From the NCBI GenBank assembly GCA_009760855.2, contig WPIO01000004.1:9390001-9454000 (forward strand): a stretch of 64,000 nt of DNA, in the 5' to 3' direction. The notes below the pieces were generated by a model that did no database searches, was not told the origin of the DNA, and saw only the letters and a list, made by a program, of their open reading frames with translations. A program made the translations under genes and the position numbers. Shown in pieces: positions 1 to 9,886 of this stretch (the first letter of the stretch is position 1; each line of letters begins with the position of its first letter). Source of the stretch: Cristatella mucedo (taxonomy: Eukaryota; Bryozoa; Phylactolaemata; Cristatellidae).

Positions 1-219
1 TTATGGTTCTCAATACTTGAATCGCGCGATAATCCCTGCGAAATTAGGAAAACAAAATTTCGCAGCCCAGCCTGCCCTCGACACGATCTCACAATCCGAA
101 ACCGTCTGCTGTGAGAGGAGGCGGCGCATCGGCAAAGCTTGAACCGTCCAGTCAACGTTTCAGCGTACGGCGAAGCGCTCGGACGTTACAGCAGAATACT
201 CAGTCGCTAGCATAAAACG

Positions 220-226
220 AGAGAGA

Positions 227-289
<63 letters not shown>
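220..289. repeat. (GA)n microsatellite
   Basis: Nearly pure GA dinucleotide run, about 70 bp. It is the only long purine tract in the window that is purine on the plus strand; the other long tracts are CT on this strand. Open reading frames crossing it are repeat artefacts. Confidence 0.95.
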
Positions 290-292
<3 letters not shown>

Positions 293-679
293 CGGAGAAG
301 ATATGCCGCGCGCTCCTCGGCAGTCGGCTGACGCTCCCTCCCGAGCTCCCTAGCGCCCTGCGTGCTTCAAATCGCCAACTCGCGCTGCACGCTTCCGCTA
401 AAACTACGCCGCTCTGCGGCGAGGCGATCGCTCTGCCCAACGCGCTCGCGCAGCGGCGGTCGCCAGGCAGTCGCGGATACGCGAGGTCTTCGGGAGACGG
501 GGACGTCGCGGCGAGGACTGCGAATGGATCGCCGCCGCAGCCGCCGCCGCCGACGGCCGGCAGCTCTCGCGCCGCTCGCTTCAGACGCCGGCGGCGGCGG
601 AGGCGCGTGACGTAGTTCGCCGCTTCTCGCGGCAGATGAGGTAGCAGATGAAGCAGGGCATCACAGTGGAGCTCCTCAC

Positions 680-810
680 CTTGTTGTGACTGAGGTCGAC
701 GTGCCACAGCTGCCGGCACTGCTGGATCGCCGCGGCGACGCATTCGATGCGGTTGGAGTGCAGCCACAATGTCCGCAGCTTTGGGCAGAGGCTCAGGCTT
801 GGCATGGCGA
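680..810 (-). CDS. Leucine-rich-repeat protein, single exon (partial gene)
   Basis: On the minus strand a 131-nt segment is bordered by a polypyrimidine-AG acceptor (ccgttgcag) and a consensus donor (gtgagg). It encodes about 43 residues with two leucine-rich repeats: a first with CPKLRTLWLHSNRIE, then CRQLWHVDLSHNK. These fit the LxxLxLxxNxI repeat pattern. An ATG in good Kozak context (cgccATGc) lies five bases inside the exon, so it could be the first coding exon or an internal one. Neighbouring exons would lie at lower coordinates or beyond the left edge and were not found. The family is too broad to name a function. The gene is transcribed leftwards, opposite to CABIN1. Confidence 0.6.
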
Positions 811-1234
811 CTGCAACGGAGCGGCGCGAGACCCGCCGCCACTGCCAAATCGAGCGGGCGCCATTCGACCGCGGCAGCTAGCGTTGGCGTACGCCCGCTC
901 GCCCGCTCGTCGCCGGCCGACCGGCGCAGTGGTGCGGCGAGCCACGCCGCCTCCCTCCGCGGCGAGCTACGCACCACGGCCCTCCCCCCCCCGCACGGAT
1001 GGTCCGGAAATATGACTTTGGGCCCATGCATGCTTTCTCTGCCTCGGGCATCCTCTGAACCGGCCCGAACTCAACATCTAGCGCCGCCGGGCGGCCAGAG
1101 CGAGCTCCATTTCGACTGCTAAAACGCGGGGACCTCCTTTAAGAGTACAGGCTATACAGCCTATTCAGCAGCCTCGTCTACTGGTATACGAAGCACAGAA
1201 CGAAGCACGAAACGCAGAGGAGTCGACGACAGAA
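811..1234. other. GC-rich sequence, nothing recognised
   Basis: Upstream side of the minus-strand LRR exon. It could hold its promoter, 5' UTR or intron. Open frames exist but show no recognisable domain. Confidence 0.3.
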
Positions 1235-1335
1235 GAGCCTTAGAAGTGGCTATCGCTCCCGCTCGCTGCTGAACTCAAGCCCGCGACCCCGGGGTCGTGA
1301 AGTGGTAGCACCTTAGCCCTAGGCTAAGACCCGGA
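1235..1335 (-). mobile_element. tRNA-derived SINE, family 2, degraded copy
   Basis: Read on the minus strand this starts GTCTTAGCCTAGGGCTAAGG and continues with a cacgacc...ggtcgcgggcttgag segment, then a 'gagcgatagccacttct' segment. The order matches the better copies at 19393 and 49192: a degenerate pol III A box, a B box, then the family-specific 'gtgatagccgtgaagactctt' block. It is diverged and lacks a clear tail. Confidence 0.6.
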
Positions 1336-1344
1336 CACAGGAGG

Positions 1345-1485
1345 TATGTATATATATATGTCTCGTATATATACGCGCTGAGAGTAATAAAGGGTGAGTC
1401 TCGTTTACCGCGCGAGTTCGCCTGCCGTGTCTCCGCGAGACTCCCACAAGACCTGCCGCCGCCGGAGCGCTGCTACGCAACACTA
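1345..1485 (+). mobile_element. LTR-like fragment (R-U5-like), copy 1
   Basis: Similar along its length to 15215-15345: both have a tatgta-rich start, a 'gagactc' block, 'cctccgtgagactccca' (here ctccgcgagactccca), then 'caccgccggagc' and an end near 'aacac'. This copy also has a taataaag polyadenylation-like signal. The composition resembles the 3' part of an LTR, but no internal retroviral-type genes accompany it. Confidence 0.4.
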
Positions 1486-1514
1486 GTCGGCACATGTGTT
1501 CGTACGTCTGTATG

Positions 1515-1850
1515 TTCCGGTATATCGGCCTGTAACTCCACAAAGCCGCTACGACTAAGTGGGCGTTACGCAGGAGAGCTTCCTATAGTGCACTCACGCG
1601 CCTAAGCGACCTTCGCTGCGCCTACGGTAGCCGACTGACTTCATCTCGTGCAACGGAGAGAAGGGGCGAGAAGCATGGCTGAGTCAGGAGAACAGCGGAG
1701 GCAGTCGGCAACATGGAAGTAGCAGCTCTCAGGACGGCTGGACAGGATGCGCTGCGGTCGGCAGCAGGAGAGCACATGCTGTTGTGTAAAAATTGTGGAC
1801 GTGAGTTCTACAGTCGAGGACCTGTGGAGCAAAAGCTCTCGGCCGTGTAT
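1515..1850 (-). mobile_element. LINE-B 3' end, 5'-truncated
   Basis: Homologous to the LINE-B copy at 60963-61270: shared order of 'cacaaagccgctacgac', 'caggagagctt...tagtgcactca', 'tagccgactgacttcatctcg', 'agtagcagctcaggac', and 'gtggacgtgagttctacagtc'. The element reads on the minus strand. It covers the 3' UTR and the last part of the coding region only and has no intact frame. Confidence 0.65.
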
Positions 1851-2745
1851 CTCGAGCGGCCCGTGTGGCCGAGCGGGCCGCGTCGAGTCGCGCCGCGGCG
1901 AGACGCTTACCGACTCCCATGTGCGACAAGTTAAGGAGCTCTGTCGCTTGCAGGCAGCTGCCTCGGCTGAGTCGGGATCGCAGAGCCTGCAGCGGATGCG
2001 GCGAGCGCAGCGGCGTGGCGGCCGACGCAGCGTGCAGCGCCCACGACCCGCGCCTGCCTAGCCCTGGGCGCCCAAACGCCGCCAGACGCCGCCTGGAGCT
2101 TCGGTACGCAAACGATCCTGCGGCATCCGCAGCGGCGGGGCAGCGGAGTCGGCGGCGGCGAGCTCTCTCACCTGCTCGTTCATTCTCGTTCCATGCACCG
2201 GCCCTGCCTGCGTCGCCGCCTTGCCGCAGCCGCCGCCGACGGCCGCATGGTGGCTACGCGCCGTCTCTAGGGGGGGTGAAGTACACGCTTTGTAAACACA
2301 CGCCCCCTTAGCCGGCGCATTAGCGCTGCGCCGGAAGAGCTTAGAAACGGGCGGGCCGCTCGCCCTGCCATCCGGCCAGAATCGAGCCGTCGCCGCGGGC
2401 GGCACTGGATCTGGAACCTGGCATCTGGAACCCGCGGCGCCGACAGCAGGAGCTGACCGCGAAGGCGGCGTCGGCGGCTAGCATCCGCTGTAAGAAGCAG
2501 GCGGGGCCGGAGCGGCGGTCGCTCGCTTTCGCGACGTGCGGAGCGTCTGACGAATCCACGGCCGGCGGCCCGGCAATACCGCAGCCAGGGTGCGGCATTG
2601 GGAAGTGCACGAAGCGCCGATAGCGGCCGACACGACTAATCGATCTCGCCAGCACGAGCACCTGCGCCAGCGCGATTGGTGGTGCTATTTGCGCATTGGG
2701 AGCCTTTCAGGGCTCGAGATAGAGTTACGGAATACGGATCGGTTT
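1851..2745. other. GC-rich sequence, nothing recognised
   Basis: Remainder of the GC-rich block. Several open frames on both strands have low-complexity Arg/Ala/Pro-rich translations typical of GC-rich noncoding DNA. No domain, tRNA or repeat family was recognised. Confidence 0.3.
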
Positions 2746-2759
2746 GCCGTGGCGAGGCT

Positions 2760-2803
2760 GTAGCTGGACCCAAAGGTCTCCGTAGCTGAACCCAAAGGTC
2801 TCC
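2760..2803. repeat. 22-bp tandem duplication
   Basis: Two adjacent 22-bp units, gtagctggacccaaaggtctcc and a copy with one G-to-A change. Confidence 0.9.
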
Positions 2804-2849
2804 TCTACTAGCTAAAGCAGACCGCTTGGGAAACCTGACGCTACAGCTC

Positions 2850-3066
2850 TGCGAGAGAGGGGACATGCCGAGGAGGGATAGGGCGAGTGGGGGACAGGAC
2901 GAGAGGGCACAGGGCGAGAGGGGGACATGGCGAGAGAGGGCAGAGCGAGAGGGGGACAGGGTGAGAGGGGGATAAGGCGAGAGGGGACTGGGTGAGAGGG
3001 CGAGATGGGGACAGAACGAGAGGGGGACAGGGCGAGAGAGAGAGTCAGGGAGACAGGGCGAGAAGG
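2850..3066. repeat. Purine-rich minisatellite
   Basis: Irregular tandem repeats of about 17-18 bp built on 'gagagggggacagggc'. All variation is in the number of G residues and the spacer base. The minus-strand open frame across it (a Ser/Pro/Leu repeat protein) is a by-product. Confidence 0.8.
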
Positions 3067-3184
3067 GCGAAGGCTTCGATGACACTCGCATTTACTCGCT
3101 ATTCGCTAGAGCGGCAGCCAGACCTACGAAGCAGTTAAGCTCGCCCGTTTAATAAAGCCGGTCCAAGCATATATCGAAACTTCA

Positions 3185-3730
3185 AACCTTGCTAGTGAGT
3201 TCTAGTCTGGCTTTAGAGCCAATCACTCCACAGAGTCAGCATTGCTTCGGGTATACAACGACCTACTTAGGAATGCAGACATGGGTAGAGTGTCTCTGCT
3301 TGTTTTGCTTGATCTTTCGGCAGCTTTTGATACCATCGATCACAAAGTTCTTCTAGACTGCATCTCATCTCGCCTGGGCATCACTGGCACTGATCTGCAA
3401 TGATTCAGGTCCTATTTCGGTGGGAGAATCCAGAGTATTGACGTGAATGGACAAGGATCGTCTGAGGTACCTCTGAAATATGGCGTACCTCAGGGCTCCG
3501 TGCTAGGTCCGGTTCTTTTCACGGTTTGTACTCTGCCTCTTGCTGATGTGATTGCCAAGCACAATCTAGGCTTTCACTTCTATGCGGATGACACTCATTT
3601 GTACCTTTGCTTTGATCCCTCCCAGCCTTCGAGCACCTCAAATTCTCTCAACTCACTTGCTGCATGTATTGATGACAACCGCACATGGATGTCAGCAAAT
3701 TTTCTAAAACTAAACGATGATAAAAAACTA
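3185..3730 (+). mobile_element. LINE-A reverse transcriptase fragment
   Basis: Encodes the palm region of a CR1/L2-type reverse transcriptase: NHSTESALLRVYNDL, then LDLSAAFDTIDHKVLL, then a stop, then GVPQGSVLGPVLF and FYADDTHLYLCFD with the YADD catalytic box. It is truncated at both ends and carries an in-frame stop near 3401, so it is dead. It is closely related to the copies at 6311 and 58636 but lies on the opposite strand. Confidence 0.9.
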
Positions 3731-3739
3731 ACTTGATGC

Positions 3740-4375
3740 TTTTCCGTTGCAGCAAATGTTAAATACCAAGAGATGTGTAGTTTGGTCGCACAGCAGAGAG
3801 CCAGCCGATGCCCAACACCGACAGTTTATTACCAACGCACGGAGCCGAAGAGCGAACGGCTCCCTTCGACCCCTACTCTCCCTCAACTCCCCCTCCTCCA
3901 CTGCTCCAGTCCACCATCTCGCCACCAGTAGGTTACCGGCCTTGGGTATATCCCACATCACAGGCGGACCACAGCTGTGCGCCGGCCGACCCTGATGGTG
4001 AATCCACCATCTGGCCACCATTGGGTTACTGGCCGGTGTCCATGCCACATCACACGCTCATCAGAGGAGCCGGCATACACTCAAACTACAAGATGTACTT
4101 CTTCATCACGCGCTACGTAGACATCTTGTCCTTAGCGATGTTATTAAGTTGATTAGTTGCAGCGCGTTGCTACCGTCGGAGAACTGCAACTGCAGTCGAA
4201 GAACAACCGCCGAGAAAGCGATTGGTGACCAAGTGTCGCCGCGAAGAAACTAAGCTCTCTAAACAGGGATCGACAGTCGAAATGAGGAGAGCCGCGAATG
4301 ATGCACAGCATTAGTCTGCACCGACTTCTCTCAAGCATGCTCCCGCGCGCTTGCTTATAATAACAGTACTAAGAA
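3740..4375. other. Unassigned repeat-like sequence
   Basis: Between two LINE-A fragments. On the minus strand 'aataaactgtcggtg' near 3820-3836 carries a polyadenylation-like signal, and the block at 3780-4150 has CT-rich, direct-repeat-like segments around 'ccaccatctcgccacca' and 'ccaccatctggccacca'. An LTR remnant is possible. No coding domain seen. Confidence 0.25.
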
Positions 4376-4950
4376 TAATAATAATGCACTTGATAAAGCA
4401 CCCTCTGAGAACTCAATCTTTTTCTAGGCGCTTTATATTTGCTGCAAATGGAAACGTGATTGAATCGCGAGTAATATCATGCCTGATAAAGAACATGAAT
4501 AACATAGTTAGGGGTAACATGCACAGGGTCATTTCTAGACTGTTGGATTCCGAAAAGCAGGTGGTACGGTGCTTGGCCTGGCGGGGTAGTATATCTGACA
4601 GATAGGCTGGAGCCATAGAATGAAGGGATCTAAAAGTGAGCGACAAAACCTTGAAATCGATCCATTGTTTGACTTGTAGCCAGTGCAGGTCGGCGAGATG
4701 TGGTGTGATGTGGCAACTGCGATGCTCACGACACACAAGCCTAGCTGCGGAGTTTTGCATCAGCCGCTTCTTAGCTAATTGTTAAATGTCATCAATACAG
4801 TTTTGTTGGGACATTAGTCGGCAGTGAGTTTCCAGGCTTTATGGGCGTATGAAAAAGTGGCAAGCACAGAGGACAAAGGATTTAAGGTAAGTTGAAGGCA
4901 CAATTACAACTTGTGTCAGAACGTCGAGACTGATGAGGAAGTAAGTTCCA
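4376..4950 (-). mobile_element. LINE-A 3' end, internally deleted
   Basis: On the minus strand the RT C-terminal segment (LSDILPRQAKHRTTCFSES) is followed by a jump straight to the 3' UTR, lacking the AFSSYAPKAWNSLP segment present in other copies, and ends in the usual aagcgcctag...(TTA)n tail at 4376. The part at 4800-4950 is a more degraded LINE-A-like stretch ('gagtttccaggcttta', 'aaaggatttaagg'). Confidence 0.75.
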
Positions 4951-5000
4951 ATTGATATTCCCGATTTCCGGATCAGAAGAATGAATAAAAATAGAAATAC

Positions 5001-5131
5001 AATTCATTCGTGTAGCGGCCCAAAAGAACTTAGTCTCTATTCAGGTGCTTCACATGTGCACCGGAGCTCGAGCTCACGACCTCAGCTAGGCCTTATTCGG
5101 GGCAAGCACCTTAACCGTCGGATCAAACGAG
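5001..5131 (-). mobile_element. SINE-1, tRNA-derived, copy 1
   Basis: Read on the minus strand: a tRNA-like head (gatccgacggttaaggtgct, then gtcgtgagctcgagctcc) followed by a LINE-A-like 3' tail (gaagtgcct or cacctgaatagagactaagtt) ending in aatgaatt. See the better copies at 34342 and 41440. Confidence 0.7.
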
Positions 5132-6131
5132 CGTGGCTTGAATGAAGAGACACAAAAGTAAGCAGCAGAATCGCCAATTCAGTGTAGGCTACTAAACCTA
5201 TAGCTTGAACTTTTCTTTTTGCTCAGTGAGTAGCATGTTGCCTGCGATCGAGCGCCACACGTCCAGCCTTTCGGGATCGGGCGCATTACACAACCGTCCG
5301 CTGGCAATGCCGGCGGCATGATACTCGCAAAGTCCTCGCTTCACGGCGCTGCAGCTGCTGCTGGTGCGTTGCGTTGGCTTTTACGGCGAGCTACGGCGGC
5401 TCGCCAGATGCTTATCGCTAGCGGAGCCTGATCTGCATCGAAACGCTTCCGAGCTGGGCTTTTTGCTATCGAGTTTTGTTATCGAGTTCATTAGGTGCGA
5501 AAACACTCGACCGGGCTCCGGTTCAGCTGACCAAACATGAAGCAATATCGATTCTGTATTAAGATTTTCACTTGACCGCACGCCTGATGTGTTTTTTTTA
5601 TCACTTATTGTCGCGTTCTCAGCACCGCAGGTGCGTGTGAAGAGCATCTGCTTATTTCTTGGTGTCAAATCGCAGCCCACGTACAGGGCTCGAAGTGCTG
5701 GTATATTGATTATGTTATATTAGTATTTATATATTGATATTTATATGATGATTATGATTATGAGCTAGTGCCTTTACGTGGGTCCTAGGTCGTCGATAGC
5801 TCAATGCTAGCTGCCGGTCTCATTGACCCAACCTTAACTGTCTATGACCATCTTTAATCGCCTTCGGCCCACCGAGAAAATTGCCCGACAGGTCTGCAAA
5901 AACTCCGAAATGGGTTATCTCCCGCTACTTCTGTAGGTGGAACGCTTTTACATACGTATGCTTCGGCTGTGCTAGAGCTATCGCTAGACGTCAAGGAAAG
6001 GGCTTCGCTCAGTTCGCTGTGCAGGAAATCGAGTTATGAGCCATTTCAAGTAGATTAAGCTTAACACCAGCACCTGTCGGAGCAGCGATTCAAAGCTAAG
6101 TGCATATAGTCGCATGTACCGCATGCATTCA
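5132..6131. other. No gene recognised
   Basis: Mixed-composition sequence. The segment at about 5220-5420 is GC-rich but has no identifiable frame. An AT-rich run (5700-5765) follows. Nothing further recognised. Confidence 0.3.
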
Positions 6132-6201
6132 GTAGCCTGCCAAACGCATACCGTAGCCTACCAAACGCATACCGTAGCCTACCAAATGCATGCAGTAGCC
6201 T
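6132..6201. repeat. 21-bp tandem repeat, 3.3 units
   Basis: Unit gtagcctaccaaacgcatacc starts at 6132, 6153, 6174 and 6195. Because 21 is a multiple of three, the minus strand reads as a repeated 7-residue peptide (FGRLRYA). I regard this as incidental. Confidence 0.9.
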
Positions 6202-6310
6202 CGCTGTTTCCGGATTGTTCTCATGCCATATAATAAATGCACTCCGCACAAGTTATCCGACCGCGCTAACAGTTTTCGCTTAGCTAAGCCACTAGCAGTG
6301 CTCGGTGGCT

Positions 6311-8625
6311 AATAATAATAATAATAATAACAATTCACTTGATAAAGCGCCCTCAGAGAACTCAATCTCTCTCTAGGCGCTTTACATTTGCTGTAAAGTG
6401 AAATGCAATTTAATGGTAAGTAAAATAATGCTTGAAAAACACACGAGATGAATAATATGGTTAGGGGTGACATGCACAGGGTCAGCATGCAAATGTGGTT
6501 AGTGGCAGCATGCACAGTGTCAGCACGCATAAGCACATCAAAGACGAATCACAGGGACCCACTAAATTCTGTCCTAAATAGGTGTGTTTTTAGGTTCCTT
6601 TTAAATGTGGTCAGGTCAGGGGATGTTTTGACGCAGGTCGGGAGGGATTTCCAGGCTTTGGGAGCATATGAACTAAATGCACGGTCTCCAAAGGATTTAA
6701 GGTTTGTACGAGGTATTTCTAGACTGTTGGATTCCAAGAAGCAGGTGGTACGATGCTTGGCCTAATGGGGTAGTATATCTGACAGATAGGCTGGAGCCAT
6801 AGAATGAAGGGATCTAAAAGTGAGCGACAAAACCTTGAAGATAATCCGTTGCTTGACTGGTAGCCAGTGCAGGTCGGCGAGAAGTGAAGTAATGTGGCAA
6901 CTGCGACGCTCACGACAGGCAAGCCTAGCTGCAGAGTTTTGCACAAGCTGCAATCGCCTGATCGCACATGCTGGTAGGCCAATAAGCAGTGAGTTGCAGA
7001 AGTCGAGACGGGATGTCACGAATGCATGAATTAACTTGGACGTGGTATCTTTATCTAAACAAGCCCTAATTTTAGCAATGTTATGAAGCTGAAAATAGGC
7101 TGATTTGACTGTGGAGCTGATGTGGTCGTCTAACGAGAGGTCGCTTTGGAATATGACGCCTAGATTTCGAGCTGATGCAACTGGAGATATGCTGGCAGAG
7201 CCAATTTTGAAAGTCAGCCTTTCCAATTTCTGAATAACACTAGGTTTGCCCATAACTAGTAAGTTAGTTTTATCATCGTTTAGTTTTAGAAAATTTGCTG
7301 CCATCCATGATCGGATGTCATCAATGCATGCAGCAAGTGAGTTGAGAGAATTTGAGGTGCTCGAAGGCTGGGAGGGATCAAAGCAAAGGTACAACTGAGT
7401 GTCATCCGCATAGAAGTGAAAGCCTAGATTGTGCTTGGCAATCACATCAGCGAGAGGGAGAGTATAAACGGTGAAAAGGACCGGACCTAGCACAGAGCCC
7501 TGAGGTACTCCATATTTTAGAGGTACTTCAGATGATCTTTGTCCATTCACGTCAACACTCTGGAGTCTCCCACTGAGATAGGACCTGAACCACTGCAGAG
7601 CAGTGCCAGTGATGCCCAGGCGAGATGAGAGGCGCTCTAGAAGTACTTTGTGATCGATGGTATCAAAAGCTGCCGAAAGATCGAGCAAAACAAGAAGAGA
7701 CACTCTACCCATGTCTGCATTCCTAAGTAGGTCGTTGTATACCCGAAGCAATGCTGACTCTGTGGAGTGATTAGCTCTAAAGCCAGACTGGAACTTACTA
7801 GCAAGGTGTGAGGTTTCGATATACTAGTTCAGCTGGTCTGACACGACCCGTTCCAGTGTCTCTGATAGGAATGGTAGAAGGGAGACTGGGCGGTAGTTGC
7901 TTAAGTTCTCTTGGTCTAGTGTAGCTTTCTTGAGAAGTGGCCTAACTACAGCTTTTTTGAAAGGTGCTGGGACCTGACCTGAGGCTAATGACATATTAAA
8001 TATGTTAGTTATGCATGGCAGCAGCAGATCAATGCAACGTAGGAGCAGGACAGTGGAAATAGGGTCCAGAGGACTTGTTGTCTTCTTTGATTGAGATACG
8101 AACTTTAGGACTAGATCACTAGTGACCTGCTTAAATGCAGACATTGAGTTGCAGCCAGGAACCGAGGAACAGCATTCTAGTGGGGAGGTTGTCATCGCAG
8201 GGATGGATTCCCTGATCTTGTCTATCTTCTGCACAAAGAATCGAGAGAAGTGATCGGCTAGATCATCATTAGGATCATCAGGTAAGGAGCTAATCTGGGA
8301 ACGTTTGAGGAGATGGTTTATTGTCGACATCAGCATTTTTGGATTGTGCATCTGTGATTCAACAATGTTTTTATAAAAACTAGACAGCCTTTGCTAGGAT
8401 CGATTGGTACAACCTACAGTAGTCTTCATATGCCTGTCGATGGACAGTTAGTCCGGATCTTTTGTATGCTTTTTCAAGCTTTCGTTTAGTAGACTTGGCT
8501 AGTTTAATGTCTGCGGTAAACCATAGGCCGTCTGGGCGGGGGCGCACAGTGCACTTTTTCAGAGGGGCAAACTCGTGCCTACTCGAATTGAGCCACGTTT
8601 TAATCCTTTTTAGTCGTTATTAGTA
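6311..8625 (-). mobile_element. LINE-A, long 5'-truncated copy (CR1/L2 type)
   Basis: Runs from an (AAT)n 3' tail at 6311, through a 3' UTR with the agcgcctagagag hairpin tail, to the reverse transcriptase and its N-terminal linker near 8390, with homologous sequence to about 8625. The apurinic endonuclease domain is absent, so the copy is 5'-truncated, as usual for target-primed reverse transcription. It is very similar to the copy at 58636-60786, suggesting recent activity. Confidence 0.9.
6549..8390 (-). pseudogene. LINE-A reverse transcriptase ORF, broken by point mutations
   Basis: Minus-strand RT reading frame, with the canonical boxes in order: NYRPVSLLPFLSETLERVV, LDLSAAFDTIDHKVLL, GVPQGSVLGPVLFTVYTLP, YADDTQLYLCFD, then the CR1-clade C-terminal block (DLHWLPVKQRI, AFSSYAPKAWKSLP). 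The frame is interrupted by at least two TAG codons: one after VVSDQLN (near 7823, where the sister copy has TCG) and one after LSDILPH (near 6761, where others have CAG). Otherwise it stays open, so it is a young dead copy. Confidence 0.9.
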
Positions 8626-8639
8626 CTATGCTCAAGGTA

Positions 8640-9792
8640 ATTCCTTACCATCCTTATTCGTGGTGAAAGCTTGCAGCTCAGCCAATTGGGACATTTTCAT
8701 TGGTTTTACGGACTGCACACTTCAGATGCAGCACAGAATTTCAACGCAACTGAACCTCTTTATCCCTCGACCCTCACCCCCGAGGCTTCCTGCTTCCCGG
8801 TATCCTTTGCGCTCGTGCAGAAATCGATAAACTGTGGCGGCTAATGGTGGTCATAACACTCTTAGCGAAACAGCTCTTGAGCTACCTCGACTTCAGGCGG
8901 AGTCTCGCTAGAGAACCGGCCAGGCAGAACACGTGTTTCTTTCTATCAATCGCGCTCAAAGTGAAATTGCCACTTAATTCTAGCGGCAATTTCACGCCGA
9001 CCAACAAAAGGCTGAAGGTTTTTTTTATAGATGTTGTCAGATAAGGGGATGTCGTGACGTCGGTCGGGAGTAAATTCTATAATTCTTTTCTCACGGCCTT
9101 ATGTCGCAAGGGTTTTCAAATAGGATTTGGCCTCTGCAATTCGCAGCGATAGCATCTCGAGTGAAGGACCGGCCGTTGCCAGGTTTTCGGGGTTTGATAT
9201 TGAACTGAGGAGTCCTGCCTTAACGATGTCAACGCACACAGCACTGACTTGGTCGACATTCTACGAAAGGCGCTAAGAAGTGTACGTTCTTCCCTTCGTT
9301 CGGCAGTGTAATACAGAAAACAATGCCATTACGATCCGCGCCGCCTTAACCGCATGGCGACCTGTAAAGTTGGCAGCTATACGGAGCAAATAAAGTAACA
9401 CGTCTTACCAAAAGATTGACTTCTTTTCTTCGTGGACATGGGCTGGACATGTCGAACAGAGTACACGCTGCAGCATACCGAGGCTTCAGAGCAGAGTTGG
9501 ATCGATCAGAAAACTTGCTTCTCAAGTTTACAAAAGGTTAAGAAAAGGATGATAATTGATAACCAGTTAGCCGCTATTATTACCGACAAGTTAAGCTTGC
9601 TGGGCAAGCCGTTGTTCGAGCGATTGGTATAAAGTCTTGTGAGCTGGTTTGGCCACGTAGCTAAGATGGTCGCCCGACTGAGGTCAAAGTGAATGTATTT
9701 GATGACCGAAGTCGTGTGCTCGAGCGCCGTGGCATAAGTGAAGCGTCTGAATAGAGATGAACTTCCCTTAAGGTGCGAATGAATTGTTATAA
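8640..9792. other. No gene recognised
   Basis: Unique-looking sequence upstream of the LINE truncation point. Short open frames (for example plus strand 9432-9632) have no recognised domain. Confidence 0.3.
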
Positions 9793-9886
9793 TTATGTAG
9801 TCCTATGCAGGCGTCCCATGTCACGGAGGTGCCCTATTATTATGTAATCCTATGCAGGCGCCCCGTGTCACGGAGGTGCCCTATTC
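9793..9886. repeat. 47-bp tandem duplication
   Basis: Two adjacent units of 47 bp beginning ttatgtagtcctatgcaggc and ending ggaggtgccctatta, differing at a few positions. Confidence 0.9.

Larger units (their letters stand above)
300..2640. other. GC-rich, CpG-island-like block
   Basis: Base composition changes sharply to GC-rich with many CG dinucleotides, in contrast with the AT-rich introns to the right. Such blocks usually mark animal promoters. It contains the minus-strand leucine-rich-repeat exon at 680-810, and it may also hold the unlocated first exon of the plus-strand CABIN1 gene, which would make it a divergent promoter. That is inference: no TATA box or initiator could be assigned. 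Parts of the block (about 1235-1850) are older mobile-element debris. Apart from these and the exon I see no recognisable coding content; long open frames here are expected from GC richness. Confidence 0.5.

Noticed and set aside
207-1031. 274-codon minus-strand open frame
   Set aside because: It runs in another frame across the LRR exon and into the GA repeat. GC-rich composition explains its length; the LRR frame is the supported one.
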